Assembly: GCA_910577445.1 (NCBI GenBank)
Contig: CAJTMZ010000110.1
Span: 1,532-13,419 of the forward strand
Source of the DNA: an uncultured Lachnospiraceae bacterium
Lineage (GTDB): Bacteria; Bacillota; Clostridia; Lachnospirales; Lachnospiraceae
Reading direction: 5' to 3'
DNA length: 11,888 nucleotides
Position 1 is the first letter of the stretch, and every line of letters begins with the position of its first letter. Below, piece by piece: positions 1-6,439 of the stretch. The notes beneath the pieces are model-generated. The model was given only the letters and a program-made list of their open reading frames with translations. It was not told where the DNA came from and did not search any database. A program made the position numbers and the translations under genes.

Positions 1-2
1 TT

Positions 3-524
3 TTGTCTGAGCGGATTATCTTTCTGGGAGAAGAAGTAAGCGACGCTTCGGCGGGCCTGATTACAGCGCAGATGCTTTTTCTGGAAGCCCAGGACCCGGA
101 TAAGGACATTCAGTTGTATATCAACAGTCCCGGGGGCTCCGTTACAGCCGGGTTTGCGATTTATGACACCATGCAGTATATTAAATGCGACGTTTCCACA
201 ATATGCGTGGGGCTTGCGGCCAGCTTCGGGGCTTTTTTGCTGGCCGGCGGCGCGCGGGGCAAGCGCAGGGCGCTGGCCAACTCCGAGATTATGATACATC
301 AGCCCGCTGTCCGGGGCGGCGGTATTTCCGGGCAGGCCAGCGACATCAAAATCATGTCGGAGCACATGCAGAAAAACAAACGGAAGTTAAATCGTATTCT
401 GGCGGAAAATACGGGACATACCATAGAGGAAATCGAAAGAGATACGGACAGGGATAATTTTATGAGCGCAGAAGAAGCCCTGGAATACGGGCTGATTGAT
501 TCGGTTATAGTAAAAAGGCAGTAG
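3..524 (+). CDS. clpP: ATP-dependent Clp protease proteolytic subunit (ClpP family), 5'-truncated by window edge
   Basis: Serine peptidase of the ClpP family, which forms the barrel that degrades unfolded proteins fed to it by a Clp ATPase in the cytoplasm. The 173 visible residues run from the usual RIIFLGEE segment to the C-terminus. The catalytic triad can be placed at Ser74 (in GLAASFGAF), His99 (in MIHQP) and Asp151 (in RDTDRDNF), so the enzyme looks active. Full-length ClpP is about 190-205 residues, so roughly 20 N-terminal residues lie before the window. The TTG at position 3 is most likely an internal Leu codon, not the start. The loop after the catalytic His (PAVRGGGISGQAS) is longer than the usual PLGGAQGQA type, suggesting a divergent paralogue. 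No clpX or clpC gene follows; a terminator ends the unit. Family call is secure; paralogue status is inference. Confidence 0.95.
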   Translation: MSERIIFLGEEVSDASAGLITAQMLFLEAQDPDKDIQLYINSPGGSVTAGFAIYDTMQYIKCDVSTICVGLAASFGAFLLAGGARGKRRALANSEIMIHQPAVRGGGISGQASDIKIMSEHMQKNKRKLNRILAENTGHTIEEIERDTDRDNFMSAEEALEYGLIDSVIVKRQ

Positions 525-531
525 GAAAAAG

Positions 532-580
532 AAAAACCATGGATTTTTGGCGGAAGCCTAAAATTTTCCATGGTTTTTTT
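532..580 (+). terminator. Intrinsic terminator after clpP
   Basis: An inverted repeat pairs AAACCATGGA (about 534-543) with TCCATGGTTT (567-576). The 3' arm runs directly into a T tract ending at 580. It begins 8 bases after the clpP stop codon. It separates clpP from the metabolic locus that follows. Confidence 0.85.
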
Positions 581-649
581 GTGTGATAAAAGATAAAGTA
601 AAGAAAAATATGTTCCGGGGAATCGGAATCGCCGGTACAGAACCGAAAT

Positions 650-655
650 GGAGGA
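650..655 (+). promoter_or_regulatory. Ribosome binding site that decides the start of the TIM-barrel gene
   Basis: GGAGGA lies 5 bases before the ATG at 661. The reading frame is open further upstream, to a GTG at 583, but that start would sit three bases after the clpP terminator and has no comparable Shine-Dalgarno sequence. The start at 661 is therefore preferred. I see no convincing promoter between 581 and 649. Confidence 0.75.
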
Positions 656-660
656 ACAGG

Positions 661-1557
661 ATGAAGGAATCAATACATAAGTATTTTCAGGTGGGGACAG
701 TCTTGTGGATGTCTTATCCCCCGGAAAGATGCGGTTTTTTAGAGCCGCTAAAGAAAATCTGCAGCGATGATTTTTTTGATGCGGTGGAAATTACGCAGAT
801 TGCACAGGATAAGGAGAGGGAAACGGCCAAAAGGCTGCTTGCGCAGTCCCATCTGAAAGTTTGCTACGGTGCGCAGCCAAGACTTCTTACGCCGAAGCTT
901 AATCCCAACGCCATAGACGAGGGGGAACGGGAAAAGGCGGAAAAGACGCTTTTGGAGGCTGTGGACGAGGCGGAATATCTGGGGGCAAAAGGAATTGCAT
1001 TTCTGGCGGGAAAATGGGAGAAGGAAACCAGAGAGAAAGCTTTTTCCCAGCTTTTAAAGACGACACGGAATGTCTGTGATTACGCGGCTGCCAAACAGAT
1101 GCAGGTGGAGCTGGAAGTGTTTGACTTTGATATGGATAAAGCGGCGTTAATCGGTCCTGCGCCCTATGCGGCGGAGTTTGCGGCGAAAGTGCGCATGACA
1201 AACAACAACTTCGGACTGATGGTGGATTTATCTCATTTTCCCACGACTTACGAAAACAGCCGGTTTGTTATTGAGACGCTGAAGCCGTATATCACGCACC
1301 TGCATATCGGAAACGCGGTGGTAAAGAAAGGCTGTGAGGCTTACGGCGACCAGCATCCCAGATTTGGTTTTCCCGAAAGCGCAAACGATGTGGAAGAGGT
1401 GACCGATTTTTTCCGGGTTCTCAGAAAGGAAGGATTTTTCAGGAAAGAGGAGCCGCTTGTCCTGTCTTTGGAGGTAAAGCCGTGGAAGGACGAGGAGCCT
1501 GATATTATTCTTGCAAATACAAAGAGAGTTATTAGGCGGGCGTGGGCAATGGCATGA
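661..1557 (+). CDS. Xylose-isomerase-like TIM-barrel protein (sugar phosphate isomerase/epimerase family)
   Basis: A 298-residue cytoplasmic protein of the AP-endonuclease-2/xylose-isomerase-like TIM-barrel superfamily. These are metal-dependent enzymes that isomerise, epimerise, dehydrate or decarboxylate sugars and keto acids. Likely metal or catalytic ligands appear in the expected order: Glu152 (QVELEVFD), Asp189 and His192 (MVDLSHF), His215 (THLHIGN), His232 (DQHPRFG) and Glu271 (SLEVKP). No signal peptide or membrane segment is visible. It lies 22 bases upstream of the hydroxypyruvate reductase gene and is probably co-transcribed with it. That context makes hydroxypyruvate isomerase-like chemistry (tartronate semialdehyde to hydroxypyruvate) one possibility. 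However, it is longer than classical hydroxypyruvate isomerases (about 258 residues), and the superfamily is too diverse to fix a reaction. The fold call is strong; the reaction is open. Confidence 0.85.
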   Translation: MKESIHKYFQVGTVLWMSYPPERCGFLEPLKKICSDDFFDAVEITQIAQDKERETAKRLLAQSHLKVCYGAQPRLLTPKLNPNAIDEGEREKAEKTLLEAVDEAEYLGAKGIAFLAGKWEKETREKAFSQLLKTTRNVCDYAAAKQMQVELEVFDFDMDKAALIGPAPYAAEFAAKVRMTNNNFGLMVDLSHFPTTYENSRFVIETLKPYITHLHIGNAVVKKGCEAYGDQHPRFGFPESANDVEEVTDFFRVLRKEGFFRKEEPLVLSLEVKPWKDEEPDIILANTKRVIRRAWAMA

Positions 1558-1579
1558 TTGCAGAAAGAAGGGTGAAGAA

Positions 1580-2539
1580 ATGAAAATAGTGGTTTTGGAC
1601 GGATACACGGAAAATCCCGGGGATTTATCCTGGGACAGCCTTGGCGACCTGGGAGATTTAACCGTTTACGACAGGACGCCGCAGGAGAAGGTCGTTGAAA
1701 GAATCGGCGACGCGCAGGCGGTTTATGTAAATAAGGTGGCTATCGGCAGGGATGTGATGGAAAAATGCCCGTCAATACGTTTTATCGGAGTACTTGCCAC
1801 CGGTTATAACGTGATTGACGTGGAGGCGGCGAAGGAAAAAGGAATCGTGGTGTGCAACGTTCCGACTTACGGAACCTGTTCGGTGGCCCAGTATGCAATC
1901 GCGCTGCTTCTGGAATTATGTCATCATGTGGGAGAGCATTCCGCGTGTGTAAAAGCGGGAGAGTGGACGGATAATGCGGACTGGTGTTTCTGGAAATATC
2001 CTTTGACGGAATTATCCGGAAAGAAAATGGGAATTATAGGGTTTGGCAGGATTGGCCGGATGACAGGAAAGCTGGCGGCGGCTTTTGGCATGGAGGTTCT
2101 GGCATTTGACAGTTACCCTCTGGCGGATACGGAAATAGAAGGCTGCAGGTATGCGTCGCTGGATGAAGTGATAGAAAACTCGGACGTGATTTCGCTGCAC
2201 TGTCCTCTGTTCCCGGAAACAAGGGAAATCATCAATAAGAGCACGATTTCGCGCATGAAACACGGGGTTATGATTATCAATACCTCACGGGGCCCCCTTA
2301 TCTGCGAAAAGGATTTGGCGGATGCCTTAGAGAGCAGAAAGGTAGCGGGAGCGGCTGTGGACGTGGTGTCAAAAGAGCCGATACAGAAAGATAATCCGCT
2401 TTTGAAAGCCCCCAATATTATTATTACCCCGCATATTGCATGGGCGCCGAGGGAATCGAGACAGCGTCTTATGGATGTGGCAGTGGGGAATCTGAAGGCA
2501 TATCTTAACGGCGAGCCTGTAAATGTAATCAACAGGTAG
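1580..2539 (+). CDS. hprA: D-2-hydroxyacid dehydrogenase, glycerate dehydrogenase / hydroxypyruvate reductase type
   Basis: A 319-residue NAD(P)-dependent D-2-hydroxyacid dehydrogenase, predicted to interconvert hydroxypyruvate and D-glycerate in the cytoplasm. The N-terminus (KIVVLDGYTENPGDLSW) and the ATGYNVIDVEAA segment are typical of glycerate dehydrogenases. The nucleotide-binding motif GFGRIG is at 154-159, followed by an acidic residue, Asp177 (AFDSYP), which usually favours NADH. The catalytic triad is Arg237 (NTSRGPL), Glu266 (VSKEP) and His285 (TPHIAW), all present. The ATG at 1580 is preferred because AAGGGTG lies 5 bases upstream; longer starts would overlap the preceding gene. 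A glycerate 2-kinase at the far end of the locus supports the glycerate assignment over lactate or phosphoglycerate dehydrogenase. Direction in vivo cannot be told from sequence. Confidence 0.9.
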   Translation: MKIVVLDGYTENPGDLSWDSLGDLGDLTVYDRTPQEKVVERIGDAQAVYVNKVAIGRDVMEKCPSIRFIGVLATGYNVIDVEAAKEKGIVVCNVPTYGTCSVAQYAIALLLELCHHVGEHSACVKAGEWTDNADWCFWKYPLTELSGKKMGIIGFGRIGRMTGKLAAAFGMEVLAFDSYPLADTEIEGCRYASLDEVIENSDVISLHCPLFPETREIINKSTISRMKHGVMIINTSRGPLICEKDLADALESRKVAGAAVDVVSKEPIQKDNPLLKAPNIIITPHIAWAPRESRQRLMDVAVGNLKAYLNGEPVNVINR

Positions 2540-2569
2540 ACAGGAAACAAAATGAAAGCTCCAGCGAAG

Positions 2570-2605
2570 GCGGTGCAGAACAGGCGGATGCTTCTTCTGC
2601 GCCGC
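2570..2605 (+). other. RNA hairpin in the intergenic region before the sensor kinase gene
   Basis: GCGGTGCAGAA (2570-2580) is complementary to TTCTGCGCCGC (2595-2605). This gives 11 consecutive pairs, one of them a T·G wobble, around a 14-base loop. It is the first of a tandem set of hairpins between hprA and the histidine kinase gene. It has no T tract of its own, so it is not a terminator. It could be a leader-RNA domain or a stability element. I do not recognise it as a known riboswitch class. Confidence 0.6.
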
Positions 2606-2628
2606 GACGGCGGGAGTATGCTGCCGTC
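2606..2628 (+). promoter_or_regulatory. Possible antiterminator hairpin, mutually exclusive with the following terminator
   Basis: GACGGC (2606-2611) pairs perfectly with GCCGTC (2623-2628) around an 11-base loop. Bases 2623-2628 are also the 5' part of the outer terminator stem at 2622-2669, so the two structures cannot form together. This is the arrangement expected of an attenuator. The 6-bp stem is short, and function is inference. Confidence 0.4.
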
Positions 2629-2674
2629 CGGCGAAGTCCCGGTTTTTATCCGGGGCTTTTCGGACGGTATTTTT
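2622..2674 (+). terminator. Strong intrinsic terminator (or attenuator) between hprA and the kinase gene
   Basis: The outer stem pairs CCGTCCG (2624-2630) with CGGACGG (2661-2667), extendable by a G·T and a T-A pair. An inner stem pairs AAGTCCCGG (2634-2642) with CCGGGGCTT (2650-2658) around a 7-base loop. The T-rich tail TATTTTTG follows at 2668-2675. This ends the isomerase-hprA transcript or limits read-through into the kinase gene. Confidence 0.75.
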
Positions 2675-2747
2675 GTGCAGGTAAATTTTTCCGGTTTGCC
2701 GGGCGGACCAAAAGCCTCCCTGAATGAAGTCTATAAACTTATGATAC

Positions 2748-2753
2748 AAGGAG
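2748..2753 (+). promoter_or_regulatory. Ribosome binding site that decides the start of the histidine kinase
   Basis: AAGGAG lies 8 bases before the ATG at 2762. The frame stays open upstream to an ATG at 2552. That would add 70 residues unlike a kinase N-terminus, encoded by the hairpin-rich region. The 2762 start gives a short basic N-terminus followed directly by the first membrane helix, as in other YesM proteins. Confidence 0.8.
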
Positions 2754-2761
2754 AAAAAGAG

Positions 2762-4486
2762 ATGAAGGAAAAAGTAATCTTTTCCAGACTGAAGCTGAAA
2801 AGCCAGATTATTTTACTGGTAGGAAGCGCAACGGGCGCTTTAATGATACTGCTGGCTTTGTATATAGGAATTCTGCAAATCAACAATCGAAAAAGCCAGG
2901 ACGCCTACATGGAGAATGCGGCAGGACAGCTTGTGGGGGAACTGGACGGTTTCGACGGTGACGTCAAAAAGGTCAGCACCAATCTGGCGTACAATAAGAT
3001 GGTGGAGGAGTTTTGCATGTCCGACGATTTGGGGCTGCGGTTTATTCTGAGCAGGGATATCGACCTGTTTATAGAGTCTATAGAGATAGCCAATTCCCGG
3101 ATTGACGCTGTGGCGTTCACCGATATGGGACAGGTGATTATCGGAACCCAGGACAGGGAGTTTTTCCGGATTATAGGGCATCTTGAAAATCAGGTGAAAG
3201 AAAAAGGAATGGGAGGAGAGCCCAATTACTTTATGCTGGAGGACGGAAGAGTGATTTCCGTCAGTCAGTCTTTTTATAATCCGCAGAGCAAAGAACAGTA
3301 TTATGTTGTGCTGATTTGCAATCTGGACGATTTAAAGAGCCAACTGAAAATGATGACAAAATCAGGAGAGTACCTTTTTTTGGTAGAGAATGAAAAGGGG
3401 GAGGTATTTCCCTCAAACTATATAGAAAAAGAAGCACCCGGCGAAAACAGAGACTATCTGGCGCTTTCTTCCGCGTCAGGGTTCTGGAAGGTAAAGGGAG
3501 CGGTGAGAGAGGAGGCGGGAAACAGGGAGATAAGCAGGTATATCAATATTATGATTTTATTTGTGGGCATAGTTTCCTTACTCCTCTGTATAACGGGATG
3601 TCTGATTTATAAGGGAATAGCTTCCCCGGTGGAGGCCATTATCGTATTTATGAACCAGTACGGAAAGTATTACAACAAGCACCGGCTCCCGGTGAAGGGC
3701 ACCAATGAAATTGCCCAGATATCCGTGAGCGTCAACAGAATGCTGGATGACATTCAGGATATGACCCACAGGATTATGCACACGCAGGAGAAGCTTTACC
3801 TGACGGAGCTGTCCAAAAGGCAGGCGGAGCTGACGGCTCTCCAGATTCAGATGAACCCCCATTTTCTATATAATACGCTGGACTGCATCAAGGGAATTGC
3901 GCTGATTAGAAAGGTGCCGGAGATTGCAGCCATCGCCAATTCCATGTCCAGAATCCTGCGTTACAGTATAAGAAGCGAGGACGTGGTGCCGGTAAGGAGG
4001 GAGGTGGAAAGCATCACGGATTATCTGAAAATCATCCAGATTCGCCATCAGAATAAATATGACATACGTGTCAATGTTGAAGAAAAGGCAAAGGACATGC
4101 CTATGCCCAAGATGGTATTGCAGCCCCTGGTGGAAAATGCGGTTTTTTATGGGCTGGAGAGCACCTCCAAAGCGGGAAAACTGGTGATTGAGGGAGGAAC
4201 AGAAGGAAATTTTCTGTGTTTTGCGGTGGAAAATTCCGGGAAATCCATAAGCCGGGAAAAGGCGGAGGAGCTGATGCATGTTTTTGAGGAAAACAGGAGA
4301 GAAGATAACGAGAGATTATTTTCGGAGAAATCGGGCATCGGACTGAAAAATATTGATAAGCGCATCAAGCTGCTCTGCGGCGAACAGTACGGAATTTCCA
4401 TCAGCCAGAGAAAAGAGGGCGGAACCATTGTCAGGGTGTGCCTGCCTGCTGCAGAAACCGAAGATATTCGGGAAATGCCAATCTGA
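2762..4486 (+). CDS. yesM: YesM-type sensor histidine kinase (HisKA_7TM-free, His_kinase family 2TM sensor)
   Basis: A 574-residue membrane sensor kinase of the YesM/LytS-like class. It detects a ligand outside the cell and phosphorylates a YesN-type regulator. Membrane helices are at about 16-40 and 261-284, with a roughly 220-residue extracytoplasmic sensor region between them. A HAMP-like linker (about 285-338) is followed by a coiled segment with TELSKRQAELTALQ. The phosphoacceptor His367 lies in the hallmark NPHFLYNTLD. ATPase-domain motifs are LVENAVFYG (456-464) and SGIGLKN (524-530). The G1 region reads VENSGKSIS (about 489-497) instead of the usual DNGxG, an unusual variant. The likely partner is the response regulator gene about 5 kb downstream, on the far side of the transporter genes. 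No clear promoter was found in 2675-2747. Confidence 0.92.
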   Translation: MKEKVIFSRLKLKSQIILLVGSATGALMILLALYIGILQINNRKSQDAYMENAAGQLVGELDGFDGDVKKVSTNLAYNKMVEEFCMSDDLGLRFILSRDIDLFIESIEIANSRIDAVAFTDMGQVIIGTQDREFFRIIGHLENQVKEKGMGGEPNYFMLEDGRVISVSQSFYNPQSKEQYYVVLICNLDDLKSQLKMMTKSGEYLFLVENEKGEVFPSNYIEKEAPGENRDYLALSSASGFWKVKGAVREEAGNREISRYINIMILFVGIVSLLLCITGCLIYKGIASPVEAIIVFMNQYGKYYNKHRLPVKGTNEIAQISVSVNRMLDDIQDMTHRIMHTQEKLYLTELSKRQAELTALQIQMNPHFLYNTLDCIKGIALIRKVPEIAAIANSMSRILRYSIRSEDVVPVRREVESITDYLKIIQIRHQNKYDIRVNVEEKAKDMPMPKMVLQPLVENAVFYGLESTSKAGKLVIEGGTEGNFLCFAVENSGKSISREKAEELMHVFEENRREDNERLFSEKSGIGLKNIDKRIKLLCGEQYGISISQRKEGGTIVRVCLPAAETEDIREMPI

Positions 4487-4500
4487 GTCCATGTGATGCC
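4475..4500 (+). promoter_or_regulatory. Candidate activator site: ATGCC direct repeat spaced 21 bases
   Basis: ATGCC occurs at 4475-4479 and again at 4496-4500, exactly 21 bases apart start to start (two helical turns). The second copy abuts or overlaps the expected -35 position of the transporter promoter. AraC-family activators such as YesN often bind two direct half-sites spaced this way. Only five bases are shared, so chance is a real alternative. Confidence 0.25.
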
Positions 4501-4520
4501 GGCGCTTTTTCCCCTATAAT
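4493..4520 (+). promoter_or_regulatory. Sigma-A type promoter of the transporter operon
   Basis: A perfect TATAAT -10 box is at 4515-4520, 32 bases before the first permease start codon, giving a leader of about 25 bases. The -35 region is poor: GTGATG at 4493-4498 with a 16-base spacer is the best match. A strong -10 with a weak -35 fits an activator-dependent promoter, here plausibly controlled by the YesN-type regulator. Confidence 0.6.
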
Positions 4521-4551
4521 AAAGGCACAGAAATAGAATGGAGGACAGGAA

Positions 4552-5454
4552 ATGCCAAATAAAAAAAATCTTTACAAATACCGATATATGTATCTTCTGG
4601 CCATACCCGGCGTGGTTTATTTTGCGGTTTTCAAGATTGCGCCTCTGTGGGGATTGTCCCTGGCTTTTGTGGACTATAACTCTTTTAAGGGACTATTGGG
4701 AAGCGAGTTTGTGGGCTTTGCCAACTTCCTGAAATTTTTCCGCAACAACAATTTCTTTCTTATGATACGCAACACGGTGGTTATCAGCCTGATGAATCTT
4801 ATTTTCTTTTTCCCGGCGCCCATCATGCTGGCCCTTCTGCTCAATGAGATAAAAGGGGAGCGGTTTAAAAAGGTAACCCAGACCATTGTGTATCTGCCTC
4901 ATTTCCTTTCATGGGTGGTAATTGCGGGAATTACGTTTTTTATCTTTTCCAGCGATGTGGGGCTGGTAAATAAAATGATTCTGGCAAACGGCGGCGATGT
5001 GATAGGATTTTTATCCAATCCGAAGTTGTTCTGGTGGTTTTTACTGGGACAGACCACCTGGAAGGAAATCGGGTGGCAGTCGATTATTTTTCTGGCGGCC
5101 ATCACGCAGATTGACATCTCTTTATATGAAGCGGCCGAGGTGGACGGCGCTACCCGGCTGCAGAAGCTTCGATACATTACGCTGCCCGGACTGATGCCCA
5201 CGGTTGTAACTATGTTCATTATCCGGCTGGGAACCGTTTTCGACGTGAGCCTTGACCAGATTTTAATGATGAAAAATTCCTTTGTGGCGGATGTGGCCGA
5301 GGTGTTTGACACCTATGCCTATACCCAGGGAATTATGCAGGGGAACTTAAGCATGGGCGTTACCGTAGGGATTTTTAAAGGCGTGGTGTGTATGATTCTG
5401 GTTGTGACGGCCAATAAGGTCATTACCGCTATGGGCTATGACGGAATTTACTAG
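4552..5454 (+). CDS. lplB: ABC transporter permease, LplB/carbohydrate (CUT1-like) type
   Basis: A 300-residue inner permease subunit of a carbohydrate importer, the LplB half of an LplB-YtcP heterodimer in the cytoplasmic membrane. About six hydrophobic segments are visible, starting at roughly 12-35 and 68-98. The EAA loop that contacts the ATPase is at about 193-213 (EAAEVDGATRLQKLRYITLP). The start is fixed by GGAGGA (4540-4545), six bases before the ATG; an ATG at 4538 is out of frame. It is the first gene after the TATAAT promoter and is 25 bases upstream of the second permease. The transported compound cannot be deduced from permease sequence. LplB is used as a family name, not proof of orthology to the Bacillus gene. 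Confidence 0.92.
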   Translation: MPNKKNLYKYRYMYLLAIPGVVYFAVFKIAPLWGLSLAFVDYNSFKGLLGSEFVGFANFLKFFRNNNFFLMIRNTVVISLMNLIFFFPAPIMLALLLNEIKGERFKKVTQTIVYLPHFLSWVVIAGITFFIFSSDVGLVNKMILANGGDVIGFLSNPKLFWWFLLGQTTWKEIGWQSIIFLAAITQIDISLYEAAEVDGATRLQKLRYITLPGLMPTVVTMFIIRLGTVFDVSLDQILMMKNSFVADVAEVFDTYAYTQGIMQGNLSMGVTVGIFKGVVCMILVVTANKVITAMGYDGIY

Positions 5455-5479
5455 AGAGGGCGGAAAGGAAGGCAAGGCC

Positions 5480-6349
5480 ATGAAGAAAAGAAGAAAATTA
5501 AAACATTTTACATGGGGAGATTATGTGGTTTATTTCATCATCACCTGCATTTGTCTGCTGTTTGTAGCTCCTTTTGTGTATGTGGTAAGTATATCCCTGA
5601 CGGACCCGGAGGTTTATGTGCCCTTTAAGCTGTATCTGTTTCCGGAAAAGCTGTCTCTGGATACCTATCGGTATATTCTGTCAAATTCTGCCTTTGTGAC
5701 CGCTCTGAAAAATACGGTGTTTATTACAATGGCAGGGACGGTTCTGGATTTGGGAGTCACTTACACCTTTGCCTATGTGCTGACAAAAAAGAGGATGCCG
5801 TTCCATAAGCTTTTCATGGGAATGGTGGTGTTTACACTGATGTTCAACGCGGGAATCATTCCCAATTTTATGATGGTGAAGTCCTTGAATCTGATTAACA
5901 GCCGGTGGGCGCTGATTCTTCCGGTTCTGACCAACGCATGGAGCCTGATTGTGGCAAAGAGCTTCATTGAATCCATTCCGGGTGAAATCGAGGAATCCGC
6001 CAGAATCGACGGGTGTAACGATATCCAGATTTTCCTGAAAATGATTATACCCTTATCCAAGGCTTCCATTGCCACGCTGACACTGTTCTTTGCGGTAAGC
6101 CACTGGAACACTTACTTTAACGCATTGATTTATCTGACTGACAGTAAGAAAAGAACGCTGCAGGTTTATGTAAAATCCCTGTTGATTGACGCTTCCACCA
6201 CAGGAGTGGGAGTGGACGTGATGAATATGCCCTCCGAGACCGTGCGGATGGCGACGGTGATTCTGGCCATGCTTCCTATTCTTATCGTGTATCCGTTTTT
6301 ACAGAAATATTTTGTGAAAGGCGCCATGATAGGAGCGGTAAAAGGGTAA
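5480..6349 (+). CDS. ytcP: ABC transporter permease, YtcP/LplC type
   Basis: A 289-residue partner permease of the same importer. It has an N-terminal basic stretch (MKKRRKLKHF), a first membrane helix at about 15-40, and roughly six helices in all. The ATPase-contacting EAA loop is at about 171-191 (EESARIDGCNDIQIFLKMII). It ends with the family-typical sequence KYFVKGAMIGAVKG. An in-frame ATG at 5438 overlaps the upstream permease gene. The ATG at 5480 is preferred because AAAGGAAGG (5464-5472) stands 7 bases before it and the protein then begins like its relatives. No ATP-binding subunit is encoded nearby. Importers of this type commonly borrow a shared MsmX-like ATPase encoded elsewhere. 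Confidence 0.92.
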   Translation: MKKRRKLKHFTWGDYVVYFIITCICLLFVAPFVYVVSISLTDPEVYVPFKLYLFPEKLSLDTYRYILSNSAFVTALKNTVFITMAGTVLDLGVTYTFAYVLTKKRMPFHKLFMGMVVFTLMFNAGIIPNFMMVKSLNLINSRWALILPVLTNAWSLIVAKSFIESIPGEIEESARIDGCNDIQIFLKMIIPLSKASIATLTLFFAVSHWNTYFNALIYLTDSKKRTLQVYVKSLLIDASTTGVGVDVMNMPSETVRMATVILAMLPILIVYPFLQKYFVKGAMIGAVKG

Positions 6350-6357
6350 AGTGAAAG

Positions 6358-6391
6358 AACAGGCGCAGCCGCTTTAGGCGGACTGCCTGTT
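6358..6391 (+). other. Intercistronic stem-loop between permease and binding-protein genes
   Basis: AACAGGC (6358-6364) pairs with GCCTGTT (6385-6391). Inside it, AG-CCGC (6367-6372) pairs with GCGG-CT (6378-6384, one bulged A) around a 5-base loop. No T tract follows (GTTATAAAGC), so it is not a normal terminator. Such hairpins often protect or divide transcripts so that binding protein and permeases are made in different amounts. A weak promoter-like TTGTTA (6390) with AATACA (6413) is present but unconvincing. Confidence 0.6.
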
Positions 6392-6439
6392 GTTATAAAG
6401 CATAGTTTTAAAAATACAAAAAGAAAGCGGGGTAAAAGA

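Noticed and set aside
3..5. TTG as start codon of clpP
   Set aside because: The Leu it encodes fits the conserved (L)-x-x-RIIFLGEE context inside ClpP, and about 20 expected N-terminal residues would be missing. The gene is cut by the window edge.
581..649. Promoter for the isomerase-hprA unit
   Set aside because: Only a GATAAA with a TG extension at 582-590 was seen, overlapping the clpP terminator edge and lacking a -35. A promoter must exist or read-through occurs, but I cannot place it.
2552..2761. In-frame 70-codon N-terminal extension of the histidine kinase starting at ATG 2552
   Set aside because: A modest AGGAAAC site precedes it, but the encoded residues resemble no kinase N-terminus, and the DNA folds into hairpins including a terminator. 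The AAGGAG at 2748 gives a standard YesM start at 2762.
6390..6418. Possible promoter before the lipoprotein gene (TTGTTA and AATACA)
   Set aside because: The -10 matches only 3 of 6 positions and the -35 overlaps the hairpin arm; too weak to call.
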